From Rhodospirillales bacterium (GTDB lineage: Bacteria; Pseudomonadota; Alphaproteobacteria; ATCC43930; CGMCC-115725): DNA of 64,000 nucleotides. Under the pieces are notes generated by a model, which did not search any database, had not been told where the DNA came from, and worked only from the letters and a program-made list of their open reading frames with translations. Shown here piece after piece: positions 26,828-35,887 of the stretch. The stretch covers positions 62,001 to 126,000 of the forward strand of contig JAQGID010000265.1 in the NCBI GenBank assembly GCA_028291405.1. The letters are read 5' to 3'. A program made the translations under genes and the position numbers. The stretch's first letter is position 1. Every line of letters starts with the position of its first letter.

Positions 26828-28231
26828 TCAGCGCAGCCTGTGCAGAATGGCCGCCAGGCGAGCGAGCGGCGCGGCGTCGCGCTCGAGACCGAGTGCGACG
26901 GAGAAATGCCCCTGATCGCGCAGGAAGAGGTTTTCCTCCGGCAGGCCCCAGCGCCGCGCCAGCGCCATTCCGCCGGCGCCCGGCGTCACCGTGTCACCGG
27001 TGCCGAGCAGCATGACGATGGCGTCGGGCGGCATGACCGGGCCGCCCTGCGGCTCGAGGAGCGGCGCCCAGCGGCGGAGTGCCGCCGGCGACCAGGATAG
27101 CGCGGCCAGGCGATCCGCGACGCCGAGGGCGCGGCCAAGCCCGCCTGAGACGGCCGCGTCGACGACGTCGCCGGTGGTGCCGATCAGCAGCAGGGTGTCG
27201 GGCTGCATCTCCTTCGGCCAAGACCCGGCCAGCGTCGCCGCCAGCTGGGCGGTCAATGCCCCCATGCTGATGCCGCCGAGCGCGACCGGGCCGCGACTCG
27301 TCGACCGCGCCCAGGCGACGAGATGCGCGACCTCGCCGATCCAGGCGGCGAAGAGGTCAAGCAACCCGAGCGGGCCGCGGCCGAAAACGCTCTCGCCGCC
27401 ATACCAGCCCTGCGGACGCCGCCTTCCGTGCCACGGCGCCTCGGGGCGGAGGACGCGGATGCCGGAGGCGACGAGGGAATCGACGCGGCTGAAATCGTTC
27501 GTCCAGAGCTCGGCCTCGACGCCGACGCCGTGCAGGAAGATCAGCGTCGGCGGATCCGCGACGGCGACGGGCGTGATGACGCGCGCCCAGGCGGTGTCCG
27601 GCGCGCCGGACACCGCGGTCGGAAAGCGCAGCCACGAGGTGTCGCCGTCCGCTCCGGGCAGGCGATGCGATTGCTGCACCGCGACTGGCGGCGGCGGAGC
27701 GAAGGCCCGTGCCGGATCGCCGAGGCGAGCGCCGTGGAGCGCCTCGACCTCGCGTTCGCTCGGCAGCGTCCATTTGACGGCGGCGAAGCCGTAGCGCAGA
27801 TGCAGCGGCAGGAAGAGGCTGCGGCCGCCCATCCAGGCATGCGCAGCGGCGCGGCGCTCGTGCTCCGCGGCGACGAGGCCGGCGGCGGCCGGCGTGCCAT
27901 CGGCGAAGACGATGTCCTCCCAGGCGAACGATGCGGCGTCGTGGGCGCGGCGCAGCGCCTGCAGGAGGTCGAGGGCGCGCTCCGCCTGTCGCGCCGCATC
28001 GGCGGCCAGCGACGCCTCGCGGCAGAATTCCTCGGGCGAGCGCCCGGCGACGCCGGCGGCGGCCCAGGCCCGCGACAGCGGAAAGAACCAACGGACGATG
28101 CCGATCAGGCTGAGCGCGTCGAACCAGGGACGCAGCACAAGATCGCCGACGAAGCTGTCGAGCAGCGGCACGCGCGGTAGCGGCGCAAGGCGCGGCGCGG
28201 CGGGGGGCGTGGGTAGCGGCACTATCGTCAT
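26828..28231 (-). CDS. Alpha/beta hydrolase, ABHD18-like
   Basis: A 467-aa protein. The C-terminal alpha/beta hydrolase core starts near LIFLHGVGVEAELW (residue ~230), with a nucleophile elbow GGISMGALTA near residue 320. The acid is probably the Asp of LLGTGDTVTPG and the base the His of RDQGHFSV near 445. The N-terminal 200 residues (RPWFDALSLIGIVRWFFPLSRAW) are typical of the ABHD18/DUF2048 group, whose substrate is unknown. ATG 28231 is used because the longer frame would begin with TTG. It converges on the lipoprotein gene with an 18-base gap. Confidence 0.82.
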   Translation of the reverse strand: MTIVPLPTPPAAPRLAPLPRVPLLDSFVGDLVLRPWFDALSLIGIVRWFFPLSRAWAAAGVAGRSPEEFCREASLAADAARQAERALDLLQALRRAHDAASFAWEDIVFADGTPAAAGLVAAEHERRAAAHAWMGGRSLFLPLHLRYGFAAVKWTLPSEREVEALHGARLGDPARAFAPPPPVAVQQSHRLPGADGDTSWLRFPTAVSGAPDTAWARVITPVAVADPPTLIFLHGVGVEAELWTNDFSRVDSLVASGIRVLRPEAPWHGRRRPQGWYGGESVFGRGPLGLLDLFAAWIGEVAHLVAWARSTSRGPVALGGISMGALTAQLAATLAGSWPKEMQPDTLLLIGTTGDVVDAAVSGGLGRALGVADRLAALSWSPAALRRWAPLLEPQGGPVMPPDAIVMLLGTGDTVTPGAGGMALARRWGLPEENLFLRDQGHFSVALGLERDAAPLARLAAILHRLR

Positions 28232-28388
28232 CGCGCATACCAACGCTTGCGGCGGGACGATCGGTTTTTCGCGGCTGAAGTCGCGGGGGTCTCGCGGTGC
28301 GGCGCCGCCGCGGCCCGTTCAGAACCGGCGGCGGCATGCGCCGGCCTCATCGTCGAGGTCGGCGCGCGCCTGCGCCTTCCCCCGCGAG

Positions 28389-28877
28389 CTATGCCTTCTC
28401 CTGGACGTGCGCCTCGAGGAACCAGAGGGACTTGTCGAGCGCTCGCGACACCTGCGTGAAGATGTCGGCGGTATCGGCGTCGCCCGCCTCGTCGGCCTCG
28501 TCGATGTTCGCACGGATCGCGTTGGCGACCTTGCCATAGCGCTCGATCAGCGCCGCGAGATGATCCTTGATCGTGTAGATGTCGGTCGGGTAGGGCGCCA
28601 ACGCCGTTCCCTTGTTGACGACCTGCGTCGTCCCCAGCGCGGTGCCGCCGAGCTGGACGACGCGCTCCGCCATCGTGTCGACGTGGTCGTCGAGCTGGTC
28701 GCGGAAACCGTCGAGCATCTCATGGATGGCGATGAACTGCGGCCCTTTGATGTTCCAATGTGCCTGCTTGGTGAGCAGCGCGAGATCGATCGTGTCGGCG
28801 ACCCGTGCGTTGAGCAGGTTGATCGCGGTCGTCTTGGTGTTGGACTTCAGATTGTTCTGCGTCTTGTACAAAGCCAT
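28389..28877 (-). CDS. dps: Dps family DNA-binding ferritin
   Basis: Twelve-subunit ferritin-like protein that oxidises Fe2+ with H2O2 and protects DNA. The 162-aa sequence has the intersubunit ferroxidase ligands in KQAHWNIKGPQF (residues ~37-48) and HEMLDGFRDQLDDHVDTMAERV (~52-73). A Lys-rich N-terminal tail (KTQNNLKSNTK) is suited to DNA contact. The ribosome site AGGAGAAC is strong. It begins only 18 bases after the Rieske beta-subunit gene on the same strand, so co-transcription is likely; no obvious separate promoter fits in that gap. Confidence 0.96.
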   Translation of the reverse strand: MALYKTQNNLKSNTKTTAINLLNARVADTIDLALLTKQAHWNIKGPQFIAIHEMLDGFRDQLDDHVDTMAERVVQLGGTALGTTQVVNKGTALAPYPTDIYTIKDHLAALIERYGKVANAIRANIDEADEAGDADTADIFTQVSRALDKSLWFLEAHVQEKA

Positions 28878-28895
28878 TGTGTTCTCCTGAGACAG

Positions 28896-29387
28896 TCAGA
28901 GAGGTGTCGCAAGCAATGTCGGAATGGAGAAGCTGTCGACGACGACGAGCTTCTCGCAGATCAGCAGCGTGCCGCCCTCGACACGCAGCTTATCGGTGTA
29001 CCGCCCGACGCTGAACAGCCGCGGCTGGCCTTCGAGCGTCGTCTGGAACACGGCATAGCTCGCCTCAACGGTCCAGAGATCGGCGGTATCGGTCGGGCGG
29101 ATGCGCGGCGCGCCGATGACGTGGCGGTCGTAGTGCAGATTGTATTCGTTGGCCCGGCGCAGCGCGACGATGCGGTCGCGCAGCTGGTTCTTGCTGGTGC
29201 ACATCATCAGCGGCACCGGCAGGTTCTGCTCGACGTTCTCGCGCGACATGATGCGATAGCTGCAATCCTCGGCGAAAAGGTCGAGCCACTCCTCGAGCCG
29301 GTTGGAATCGATGCGCTCGCCGTAGTCGTCCATCAGCTCCTGGGCGGCCACGCGGACTTCGGCCGGCGTCATTGCCAAGGACGTCAT
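28896..29387 (-). CDS. Aromatic-ring-hydroxylating dioxygenase beta subunit
   Basis: A 163-aa structural subunit of the SnoaL/NTF2-like fold. Family features are EWLDLFAEDCSYRIMSRENV near residues 33-52, a DRIVALRRANEYNLHYDRHVIG stretch near 71-92, and LLICEKLVVVDSFSIPTL at the C-terminus. The ATG overlaps the alpha-subunit stop as ATGA, so the two are made in step and should form an (alpha-beta)3 hexamer. Confidence 0.93.
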   Translation of the reverse strand: MTSLAMTPAEVRVAAQELMDDYGERIDSNRLEEWLDLFAEDCSYRIMSRENVEQNLPVPLMMCTSKNQLRDRIVALRRANEYNLHYDRHVIGAPRIRPTDTADLWTVEASYAVFQTTLEGQPRLFSVGRYTDKLRVEGGTLLICEKLVVVDSFSIPTLLATPL

Positions 29388-30664
29388 CGTTCCGCACCTT
29401 CCGGCTCGATGCCCATCAGCTCGGCGTAATACGACCACAGGCCGCGCACCGGAATGTCGGTGACGCGGTGGTCGAGGCTGGTGATCTTGCCGCCACCGCC
29501 CATCTCGATGACCGAGCAATCGTCCATCTCGGCGACGGTGGCGCGCTGGGTGATCTCGATCGCCTCGCCGTCCTCCATCGAGATCAGCCCGGCCGGGCCG
29601 ACGAGATTGGCCTGCAGGACTCGGTGATCGGTCATCTCCTGGCTGTCGTCCTCATAGCCGAACAGCGTCCAGTAGAGCTCGAATTCGCCGGGTCCCATCG
29701 TGCGAACCTGACGTGTCGCCAGGCTGTTGCCGATCTGGTGCACCGTCGCGTTCGGGAAAATGGCGCAGATCGCAAGGCTGATGCCGTCGTCGAACTCCGG
29801 TTTGACCTCGACGACCCGCGGGTCGAGGAGGCGCAGGGAATCATCGCGCACCTCCTTGTAGACGGCGTCGTACTGCGCCTGGTCGTCGGTGCCGATCTTC
29901 GACCAGATCAGATTGTGGCGATGGCGCTGGTCCATCGTGACGCCGCCGGTCTGGGTGATGCGGCTGAGGCCGAAGGTCGTGTGGAACTCGTGCAGCAAGG
30001 TGCCGTGATAGGTGTCCCGCGTGTTCTCGAGATAGAGCTTCCAATTGCCGGCGATGCGCTGGCGCTGATAGCCGAGGATGCGGATCTTCTTGTGGAAGAT
30101 GCGGTCGAAATGGCTGCGGAAGATCGGGCCGAGATAGTCGGCGAGGGGCTCGGTCTCGGCGCTGAAGCTGGCGAAGATGACCCCGGCGTAGGATTCGCAG
30201 CGGAGCTGCGGCAGGCCGTGGTCCGCCATGTCGAAATCGGGGCCCATGCCGCCCTTGCCTTTGAGGCCGCGGCGGAACGGCAGGCCCTTGAGCTTGCCGT
30301 CGAGACCGTAGCACCAGCGGTGATAGATGCAGATATGCTCGCGCGCGTTGCCGCGCGGCTCGCGCCGCACCAACGCGCCGTGGTGGGCGCAGCGGTTGAC
30401 CATCGCGTAGATGCTGCCGTCGGCGGCGCGGTCGACGATGATCGGCGTATCGCCCAAGAAGGTCGTGCGGAAGTCGCCGGGGTTCGGGATCTCGGCTTCG
30501 AGCCCGACCATCGACCAGGTCGGACCCTTGAAGATGCGCTCCTGCTCCTGCGCGTAGATCTGCGGGTCGTGGTAGAGCCAATAGGGTATCCGCGAGTAGT
30601 CGTTGCGCCGCCAATGCACCGGCGGCGCGTCGCCGTGGTTCGGAATCGTTCTCGGATCGTCCAT
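29384..30664 (-). CDS. Aromatic-ring-hydroxylating dioxygenase alpha subunit (Rieske)
   Basis: A 426-aa catalytic subunit. The Rieske 2Fe-2S site is NRCAHHGALV near residue 85 with the second Cys-X2-His pair in HICIYHRWCYG near 105. The mononuclear iron site is NWKLYLENTRDTYHGTLLH near 205-223, supplying two His and one Asp. ATG 30664 is preferred over 30688 because GGGAA precedes it. With the beta subunit this resembles the anthranilate/salicylate/terephthalate-type group, but the substrate is not deducible. No ferredoxin or reductase gene is adjacent, so electrons must come from proteins encoded elsewhere. It is divergent from an ABC importer (30764-33235) that may bring in its substrate. 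Confidence 0.94.
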   Translation of the reverse strand: MDDPRTIPNHGDAPPVHWRRNDYSRIPYWLYHDPQIYAQEQERIFKGPTWSMVGLEAEIPNPGDFRTTFLGDTPIIVDRAADGSIYAMVNRCAHHGALVRREPRGNAREHICIYHRWCYGLDGKLKGLPFRRGLKGKGGMGPDFDMADHGLPQLRCESYAGVIFASFSAETEPLADYLGPIFRSHFDRIFHKKIRILGYQRQRIAGNWKLYLENTRDTYHGTLLHEFHTTFGLSRITQTGGVTMDQRHRHNLIWSKIGTDDQAQYDAVYKEVRDDSLRLLDPRVVEVKPEFDDGISLAICAIFPNATVHQIGNSLATRQVRTMGPGEFELYWTLFGYEDDSQEMTDHRVLQANLVGPAGLISMEDGEAIEITQRATVAEMDDCSVIEMGGGGKITSLDHRVTDIPVRGLWSYYAELMGIEPEGAER

Positions 30665-30763
30665 CTGCGTTTTCCCATGACATCGCATTTGATGAAATCG
30701 GCGCTACGATAGCGTAGCGTCCACCACCAACGCGATGATAATGGATAGATGGGAGGCATTGCG

Positions 30764-31729
30764 ATGAAACGGCGCGATTTTCTGGAATTGGCGGGTGGCG
30801 CCTCGGCGGCGCTTCTCGCGTCGGGTTTCGGCCGGGGCGCGGCGGCGGAGCCGGTCAAGCTGAAGCTCGCCAGCTCGTCGAGCTCGGTCGGGATGATCAC
30901 CCAGGTCGTGGCGCGCGAGGGCCTGGCGGCGAAGCACGATCTCGCGCTCGACGTTTCCGTCGTCAATCCCGACGCCGCCGTGAAGATGGTGCTGCTGGGC
31001 CAGGTCGATGCCGGGCTCTTCCCGGTGATGACGGCGGCCGACGTCAACCTCAAGGGCCAGGACATCGTGCTGTTCGGGCCGCTGCTCTACATGCACAGCT
31101 ACGTGCTGGTCTGGGCCGATTCATCGTACCAGACGCTGGCGGACCTCAAGGGCAAGAAGATCTCGTCGATGGACAACGTCTCCGGCGTCTATCGCGGCAT
31201 GCAGGTGCTGGCGTCGTGGCAGGGGTTGGATTACGAGCAGGATTTCCAGCTGGTGACCGCGCCGCCGCCGGCCATCATCGCCTTCCTCGAGCGCAAGCAG
31301 GTCGACGCCGTCGTGCTGCACGAGCCGCTGGTCAGCATCCTGCTCGCCGAGGGTAAGTTCCGCGTCATCATGAGCATGAACGACGAGTGGCGGAAGAAGA
31401 AGAACCAGGACTGGCTCTTCCTCTGCGTCGGCGCCCACAAGAGCTGGATCGACAAGAATCGCGCCGTGGCGCAGCGCCTCGCCGCGACGCTGCTCGAGGC
31501 CTCGCGCCGCATCCGCGCCGAGCCGACGCTGATCACCGCCGAGGCCGAGTTCCTCGCCCTCAAGACGCCGGAGCAGATCGCGCTGGCGCAACAGCGGATG
31601 CCGGCGATCTTCCCGGCGGAATGGAACAAGGACGTCATCGCCTCGGTGGTCGGCAGCATGGAGGAGGCGGCGCGGATGAAGCAGATCGAGGCCATGCCGA
31701 GCGGCGAGATCGTCGTGGATCTCGCCTGA
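30764..31729 (+). CDS. ABC transporter substrate-binding protein (NMT1/SsuA-like)
   Basis: A 321-aa periplasmic binding protein. The N-terminus MKRRDFLELAGGASAALLAS is a twin-arginine-style signal with cleavage near AAA-EP. The body has the NMT1/THI5-like pattern of two lobes: KMVLLGQVDAGLFPVMTAAD near 75, DLKGKKISSMDN near 130, and the hinge region DAVVLHEPLVSILL near 185. ATG 30764 follows GGGAGG by 7 bases. SsuA-like proteins bind sulfonates, nitrate, pyrimidine precursors or aromatic acids; the divergent Rieske genes make an aromatic or related acid attractive, by inference only. Confidence 0.9.
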   Translation: MKRRDFLELAGGASAALLASGFGRGAAAEPVKLKLASSSSSVGMITQVVAREGLAAKHDLALDVSVVNPDAAVKMVLLGQVDAGLFPVMTAADVNLKGQDIVLFGPLLYMHSYVLVWADSSYQTLADLKGKKISSMDNVSGVYRGMQVLASWQGLDYEQDFQLVTAPPPAIIAFLERKQVDAVVLHEPLVSILLAEGKFRVIMSMNDEWRKKKNQDWLFLCVGAHKSWIDKNRAVAQRLAATLLEASRRIRAEPTLITAEAEFLALKTPEQIALAQQRMPAIFPAEWNKDVIASVVGSMEEAARMKQIEAMPSGEIVVDLA

Positions 31730-32487
31730 TGGCCTTGCAGCTGCTGACGATCAGGCTGCTGTCGGTCGTCAGCATGTTCCTCATCTGGGCGGTCATCTCG
31801 TGGTTCCTGCCGCCGATGCTGATGCCGAACCCTTGGGTCGTCGCGCATCGCCTCTGGCAGCTCTGCCTCAACGGCCAGTTCTGGTTCCACGCCTACGGCA
31901 CGGTCAGCCGGGTGGTGATCGGCTTTGCCCTCGCCTTCATCGTCAGCATCGGGCTCGGCGTCGCGATGGGGCTGCGCCGCGGCGTCGCGGTGATGTTCGA
32001 GGCCTACGTGCTGGTCGGGCTGACGGTGCCCGGCCTCTGCTGGTCGGTGCTCGCGATCATGTGGTTCGGCATCACCGAGTTCGCGCCGGTCTTCGCGATC
32101 TTCGTCGTCGTCCTGCCGATGCTGACCCTCAACATGTGGCAGGGGACGAAGAGCCTCGACAAGGATCTGATGGAGATGTCGCGGACCTTCAATTTCTCGC
32201 GGCGCTCGGTCCTCTTCGACGTCATCCTGCCGCAACTTTTGCCGTTCTGCCTCGCCGGCGCCCGGCTCGGCTTCGCGCTCGGCTGGAAGGTCGTCGTACT
32301 GTCGGAGCTGTTCGGCCTGACGAGCGGCGTCGGCTACATGATCAACCGCGCCTTCTCGAATTATTCGATGGCCGACGTGCTGGCCTGGACGCTCGGCTTC
32401 ACCCTGATCATGTTCGTGCTGGAATACGTCATCTTCCTGCCCGTCGAGCGTAGTCTCGTCCGCTGGCGCACCGCCGCGGCGACGTGA
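31729..32487 (+). CDS. ABC transporter permease (SsuC/TauC-like)
   Basis: A 252-aa inner-membrane permease with about six helices. The EAA-type loop that docks the ATPase reads EMSRTFNFSRRSVLFDVILPQLLP near residues 145-168. The start overlaps the binding-protein stop as TGATG. An in-frame extension back to 31387 is a shadow over the preceding gene. Confidence 0.92.
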   Translation: MALQLLTIRLLSVVSMFLIWAVISWFLPPMLMPNPWVVAHRLWQLCLNGQFWFHAYGTVSRVVIGFALAFIVSIGLGVAMGLRRGVAVMFEAYVLVGLTVPGLCWSVLAIMWFGITEFAPVFAIFVVVLPMLTLNMWQGTKSLDKDLMEMSRTFNFSRRSVLFDVILPQLLPFCLAGARLGFALGWKVVVLSELFGLTSGVGYMINRAFSNYSMADVLAWTLGFTLIMFVLEYVIFLPVERSLVRWRTAAAT

Positions 32488-32491
32488 TTTC

Positions 32492-33235
32492 ATGAGCGGG
32501 ATCGTCGTCGAGCATCTCGGCAAGAGTTTCGTGCTGCGCGACGGGAAACGCTTCGTCGCGCTCGACGACGTGTCGCTCACCGCCGCCGACGGCGAGTTCT
32601 GCTGCCTCGTCGGGCCGTCGGGCTGCGGCAAGTCGACGGTGCTCAACATCATCGCCAGCCTCGTCACGCCCGACAGCGGCAGCATCCGCTTCTCCTCGGG
32701 GGCGGGCAAGACGCGGATCGGCTACGTCTTCCAGAAGAGCCGGCTGCTGCCGTGGAAGTCGGTGCGCGACAATCTCGCTTTGGCGCTGGCCGGTGCCGGC
32801 GTCCGGCGCGACGAGTTCGCCTCGCGCATCCAGCACTACCTGGCGATGATGGGCCTCGAGCGCTTCGCCGGCGAATACCCGGCGGCGCTCTCCGGCGGCA
32901 TGCAGCAGCGCGTCGCGATCGCCCGTGCCATCGCGATCGAGCCCGACATCCTGCTGATGGACGAGCCGTTCGGCGCGCTCGATGAGTTCACCGCAAGAGC
33001 CGCGCGGCGCCATCTCCTGCGGATTTGGGAGGAGACGCACAAGACGATCCTCTTCGTGACGCATAACGCTTTCGAGGCGGCCTATATGGCCGACCGGGTG
33101 ATGCTCTTCACGGCGCATCCGGGACGGCTCGTCCGCACGGTCACGGTCGATGTCCCGCGCTCGGAACGAGCGATCGACGAGCCGCGGCTCCTCGCGGTCC
33201 AGAAGGAGATCCTGGCGACGCTCGGGCTGGAATAG
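32492..33235 (+). CDS. ABC transporter ATP-binding protein (SsuB/TauB-like)
   Basis: A 247-aa ATPase completing the importer. Walker A is GPSGCGKST near residue 41, the Q-loop FQKSRLLPW near 80, the signature LSGGMQQR near 131, and Walker [16 protein letters not shown] near 151, followed by the switch His in FVTHNAFEA. It begins 4 bases after the permease stop, and its own stop is 3 bases from the converging flavoprotein gene. Confidence 0.95.
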   Translation: MSGIVVEHLGKSFVLRDGKRFVALDDVSLTAADGEFCCLVGPSGCGKSTVLNIIASLVTPDSGSIRFSSGAGKTRIGYVFQKSRLLPWKSVRDNLALALAGAGVRRDEFASRIQHYLAMMGLERFAGEYPAALSGGMQQRVAIARAIAIEPDILLMDEPFGALDEFTARAARRHLLRIWEETHKTILFVTHNAFEAAYMADRVMLFTAHPGRLVRTVTVDVPRSERAIDEPRLLAVQKEILATLGLE

Positions 33236-33238
33236 CGG

Positions 33239-34447
33239 TCAGCGGACGAGCCAGGCGACGGCGCCGCGCCCGGCTGCCCGGCCGAGCGCGAAACACGCTG
33301 TCAGGAGATAGCCGCCGGTCGTGACCTCCCAGTCCAGCATCTCGCCGGCGCAGAAAACGCCGGGCACGGCGCGGAGCATGAGATGCCCGGCGAGCGCAGC
33401 GAAGGCGACGCCGCCGGCGGTGCTGATCGCCTCGGCGATCGGCCGCGGCGCCTGCAGCGTGAGCGTCAGCGATTTGATGCCGGCGGCGAGCCGCTGCGGC
33501 GTCTCGAAATCTTCTGGCTTCAGGCATTCGCGCAGCAGCCCGGCCTTGACGCCGGTGATTCCGCAGCGGCGGCGCAGATGGTCCGAGACCGAGCGGCTGC
33601 CGCGCGGCGCCGCGAGCTCGGCGGCGAGGCGGTCGAGGCTGCGGTCTGGTGCCAGATCGAGGACGAGTGCTGCCGAGCCGCCCGCTGCGATGGCGTCGCG
33701 CAGGGCGGCGGCATGGGCATAGACCGCGCTCCCTTCGATGCCGGTCGCGGTGATGACGAACTCGCCGCGGCTGCTGTCGCCGCCGACCAGGAGGCCGACG
33801 GCTTTGACCGGTTCGCCAGCAAAACGATCGCGGAAATGCGGGCTCCAGCCGACGTCGAAGCCGCAATTGGCGGGGCGGAGCGGAGCGATGGCGACGCCCC
33901 GCTCTGCCAGCAGCGGGACCCAGGCGGCGTCCGACCCGAGGCGCGGCCAGCTCGCGCCACCGAGCGCCAGGACGACGGCATCGGCCGCGACCTCGACGGC
34001 GCCGCCCGGCGTCTCGAAGACCAGCGCGCGGTCGTTCCAGCCGCGAAATCGATGGCGCATGTGGAAGGTGACGCCGTTCGCGCGCAGCCGCCGCAGCCAT
34101 GCGCGCAGCAAGGGCGCGGCCTTGAAATCGGTCGGGAAGACTCGCCCGGAGCTGCCGACGAAGGTCGCGATGCCGAGCGAAGCCGCCCAGTCGCGCAGCT
34201 CGACCGGACCGAATTCCGCCAGGAGCGGCGCCAGAACCTCGCGCGCGGCGCCGAAACGGTTGAGGAATTGCGGAAACGGCTCGGCGTGGGTGAGGTTGAG
34301 CCCGCTCTTGCCGGCCATCAGGAACTTGCGCCCGACCGAGGGCATGGCGTCGAAAACGTCGACGGCGATGCCGCGGGCAGCGATCGCCTCGGCCGCCATG
34401 AGTCCGGAAGGGCCGCCGCCGATGACGGCGACGCGATTGGGCTTCAC
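33239..34447 (-). CDS. NAD(P)/FAD-dependent oxidoreductase, HI0933/YhiN-like (TIGR03862 type)
   Basis: A 402-aa flavoprotein starting at GTG 34447. The dinucleotide fold is VAVIGGGPSGLMAAEAIA near residues 6-23. It is followed by the family motif GRKFLMAGKSGLNLTH near 38-53, VLALGGASWPRLGSD near 158-172, and the C-terminal FAD clamp PGVFCAGEMLDWEVTTGGYLL near 362. The family has no firmly assigned reaction. It may relate to BaiN-like flavoproteins, but that should not be read as a bile-acid role here. Confidence 0.88.
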   Translation of the reverse strand: MKPNRVAVIGGGPSGLMAAEAIAARGIAVDVFDAMPSVGRKFLMAGKSGLNLTHAEPFPQFLNRFGAAREVLAPLLAEFGPVELRDWAASLGIATFVGSSGRVFPTDFKAAPLLRAWLRRLRANGVTFHMRHRFRGWNDRALVFETPGGAVEVAADAVVLALGGASWPRLGSDAAWVPLLAERGVAIAPLRPANCGFDVGWSPHFRDRFAGEPVKAVGLLVGGDSSRGEFVITATGIEGSAVYAHAAALRDAIAAGGSAALVLDLAPDRSLDRLAAELAAPRGSRSVSDHLRRRCGITGVKAGLLRECLKPEDFETPQRLAAGIKSLTLTLQAPRPIAEAISTAGGVAFAALAGHLMLRAVPGVFCAGEMLDWEVTTGGYLLTACFALGRAAGRGAVAWLVR

Positions 34448-34481
34448 GCCGCGTCGGGCGGGTGATCCGAGGAGCGGACCT

Positions 34482-34832
34482 CTATTGCTGGTTCAGCGTG
34501 CGGAAGCCGCTGCCGGGTTCCATGCCCCAGAACGGCGAGTTCGTCGCATAGGGCGCGCGATCGCTGAGGCTATTGCCGCCGAAGCCGTTGCTGCTGAACG
34601 GCTTGATCGCCATGGAAAATCCGCCGTCACGGCTGCGATAGAGGGTTCCGTCGGAATTGTCGCGGCTCCTCGGGGGCGAGAGGCGCTGGATCGGCGCGTC
34701 GCCATCGGCACCGAAGGCCTGCGCCGTCGGATCCTGGAGATTCTGCCCGGGCGATACCAGCGTCAGCGCGACAGCGCCTTGCGCCGCGACGAGCGCCGTG
34801 CCGAGCAACAGGCCGAACAACCACTGTTTCAT
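34482..34832 (-). CDS. Small exported hypothetical protein
   Basis: A 116-aa protein with a clear signal peptide (MKQWLFGLLLGTALVAAQGAVA). The mature part is disordered, Ser/Asn/Gly/Pro-rich, with LSPPRSRDNSDGT, NGFGGNSLSDRAPY and a GMEPGSGFRTLNQQ end. There are no Cys residues and no recognised domain. The ribosome site GAGGG is good. It lies 34 bases upstream of the flavoprotein gene on the same strand and could be co-transcribed. Confidence 0.65.
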   Translation of the reverse strand: MKQWLFGLLLGTALVAAQGAVALTLVSPGQNLQDPTAQAFGADGDAPIQRLSPPRSRDNSDGTLYRSRDGGFSMAIKPFSSNGFGGNSLSDRAPYATNSPFWGMEPGSGFRTLNQQ

Positions 34833-35004
34833 CAGACCCTCTTTCCCGCCGGAATGGGCAATTTAGCACAAGATTCGCTTTCTGCGCCAGACGCGCTCGC
34901 AATACGCCGGCCGCGGCGCACCGGAACCTCGGTGCGAAAGCCGGTGTTTGGGGCATGACGAAAGGTTGAGAGACCGCCGCGTGGTGGTCGTGACGGAGGG
35001 AAAA

Positions 35005-35181
35005 ATGCTGTATTGGGCGGCCGTATTCTTCATCATCGCGATCGTCGCGGGCTTCTTGGGCTTCGGCGGCGTGGCCTCCGCCGCTGGCGGCATCGCGCAG
35101 ATCCTGTTCTTCGTCTTCCTCGTGATTTTCCTGGTGGCATTGGTCATGGGGATGTCGCGACGGCGCGGCCCGACCATCTAG
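35005..35181 (+). CDS. DUF1328-family small membrane protein (YtjA-like)
   Basis: A 58-aa two-helix inner-membrane protein. The start [20 protein letters not shown] is the DUF1328 signature, followed by [19 protein letters not shown] and a short basic tail. The ribosome site GGAGGGAAAA is strong. Function is unknown; homologues are often stress-induced. The gene is followed by a long perfect hairpin terminator. Confidence 0.88.
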   Translation: MLYWAAVFFIIAIVAGFLGFGGVASAAGGIAQILFFVFLVIFLVALVMGMSRRRGPTI

Positions 35182-35211
35182 CGCCGCGTAGATCACATCA
35201 TCAGACCGGCT

Positions 35212-35243
35212 CAACGCCGGGCGCCGTGCGGCGCCCGGCGTTG
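35212..35243. terminator. 14-bp perfect hairpin between convergent DUF1328 and XRE genes
   Basis: CAACGCCGGGCGCC (35212-35225) pairs perfectly with GGCGCCCGGCGTTG (35230-35243) around GTGC. There is no real T-tract, but the position, 30 bases after one gene and 34 bases after the other (minus strand), fits a shared bidirectional terminator. Confidence 0.75.
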
Positions 35244-35276
35244 CTCGTCTGCAGCAGGCGAGGAGGGCTTGCTGCG

Positions 35277-35645
35277 TCAATGCTCCGCGGCCAGCGCGCG
35301 GGCGAGCTGGCTCAGCGCTTCCTGATGCTTCTCGTTCGGGATCTGCGCGAAGTTGCGCGCCAGCTCCAGGCACATCCGCTCGCGCGGACTGACCGGCTGG
35401 ACGCCCTCCTCGTCCAGGCCTTCGAAGAAATAGCTGACGGGGACGCTGACGACACGAGCGATTTCGAAGAGACGTCCCGCCGAAACGCGGTTGATGCCGC
35501 GCTCGTATTTATGCGCCTGCTGATAGGTGACGCCGATGAGGTCGGCAAGCTGCTGCTGCGTCAGACCGAGCATGATCCGTCGCTCGCGGATGCGCGCGCC
35601 GACGTGATGGTCGATGTCCTGGGTTCGATCGGTCGTTCGCTTCAT
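35277..35645 (-). CDS. XRE-family helix-turn-helix regulator
   Basis: A 122-aa protein. The HTH spans residues about 16-70 (ARIRERRIMLGLTQQQLADLIG, then TYQQAHKYERGINRVSAGRLFEIA), followed by SVPVSYFFEGLDEEG. This is the short alphaproteobacterial Cro/CI-type regulator seen in many genomes, sometimes linked to stress or cell-cycle control. The C-terminal third is helical. It is divergent from the hydrolase at 35888 across 242 bases that hold both promoters. Its target is not identifiable. Confidence 0.92.
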   Translation of the reverse strand: MKRTTDRTQDIDHHVGARIRERRIMLGLTQQQLADLIGVTYQQAHKYERGINRVSAGRLFEIARVVSVPVSYFFEGLDEEGVQPVSPRERMCLELARNFAQIPNEKHQEALSQLARALAAEH

Positions 35646-35887
35646 CTCTCGCTCATTCGGTTAGTCGGAAGGTCTGAGGCGGAGGCTTCCGACAATGACG
35701 CTGCAGCGGCTTCGCCGGCTGGGCGGGGTGCGGCCGCAACGTTTTTTGTCGGGAACGAACGCCGGTGATCCCGCAAGGTTCCTGAGACGCTGCGAGCGCA
35801 TGCCTGCCCCGGGCGCGGCGCGTTTGACAGGAGTGTTACGCCTCTGGTACCGACGAAACGCTATCATCTCGGCCGGGGTCCGCAAAA

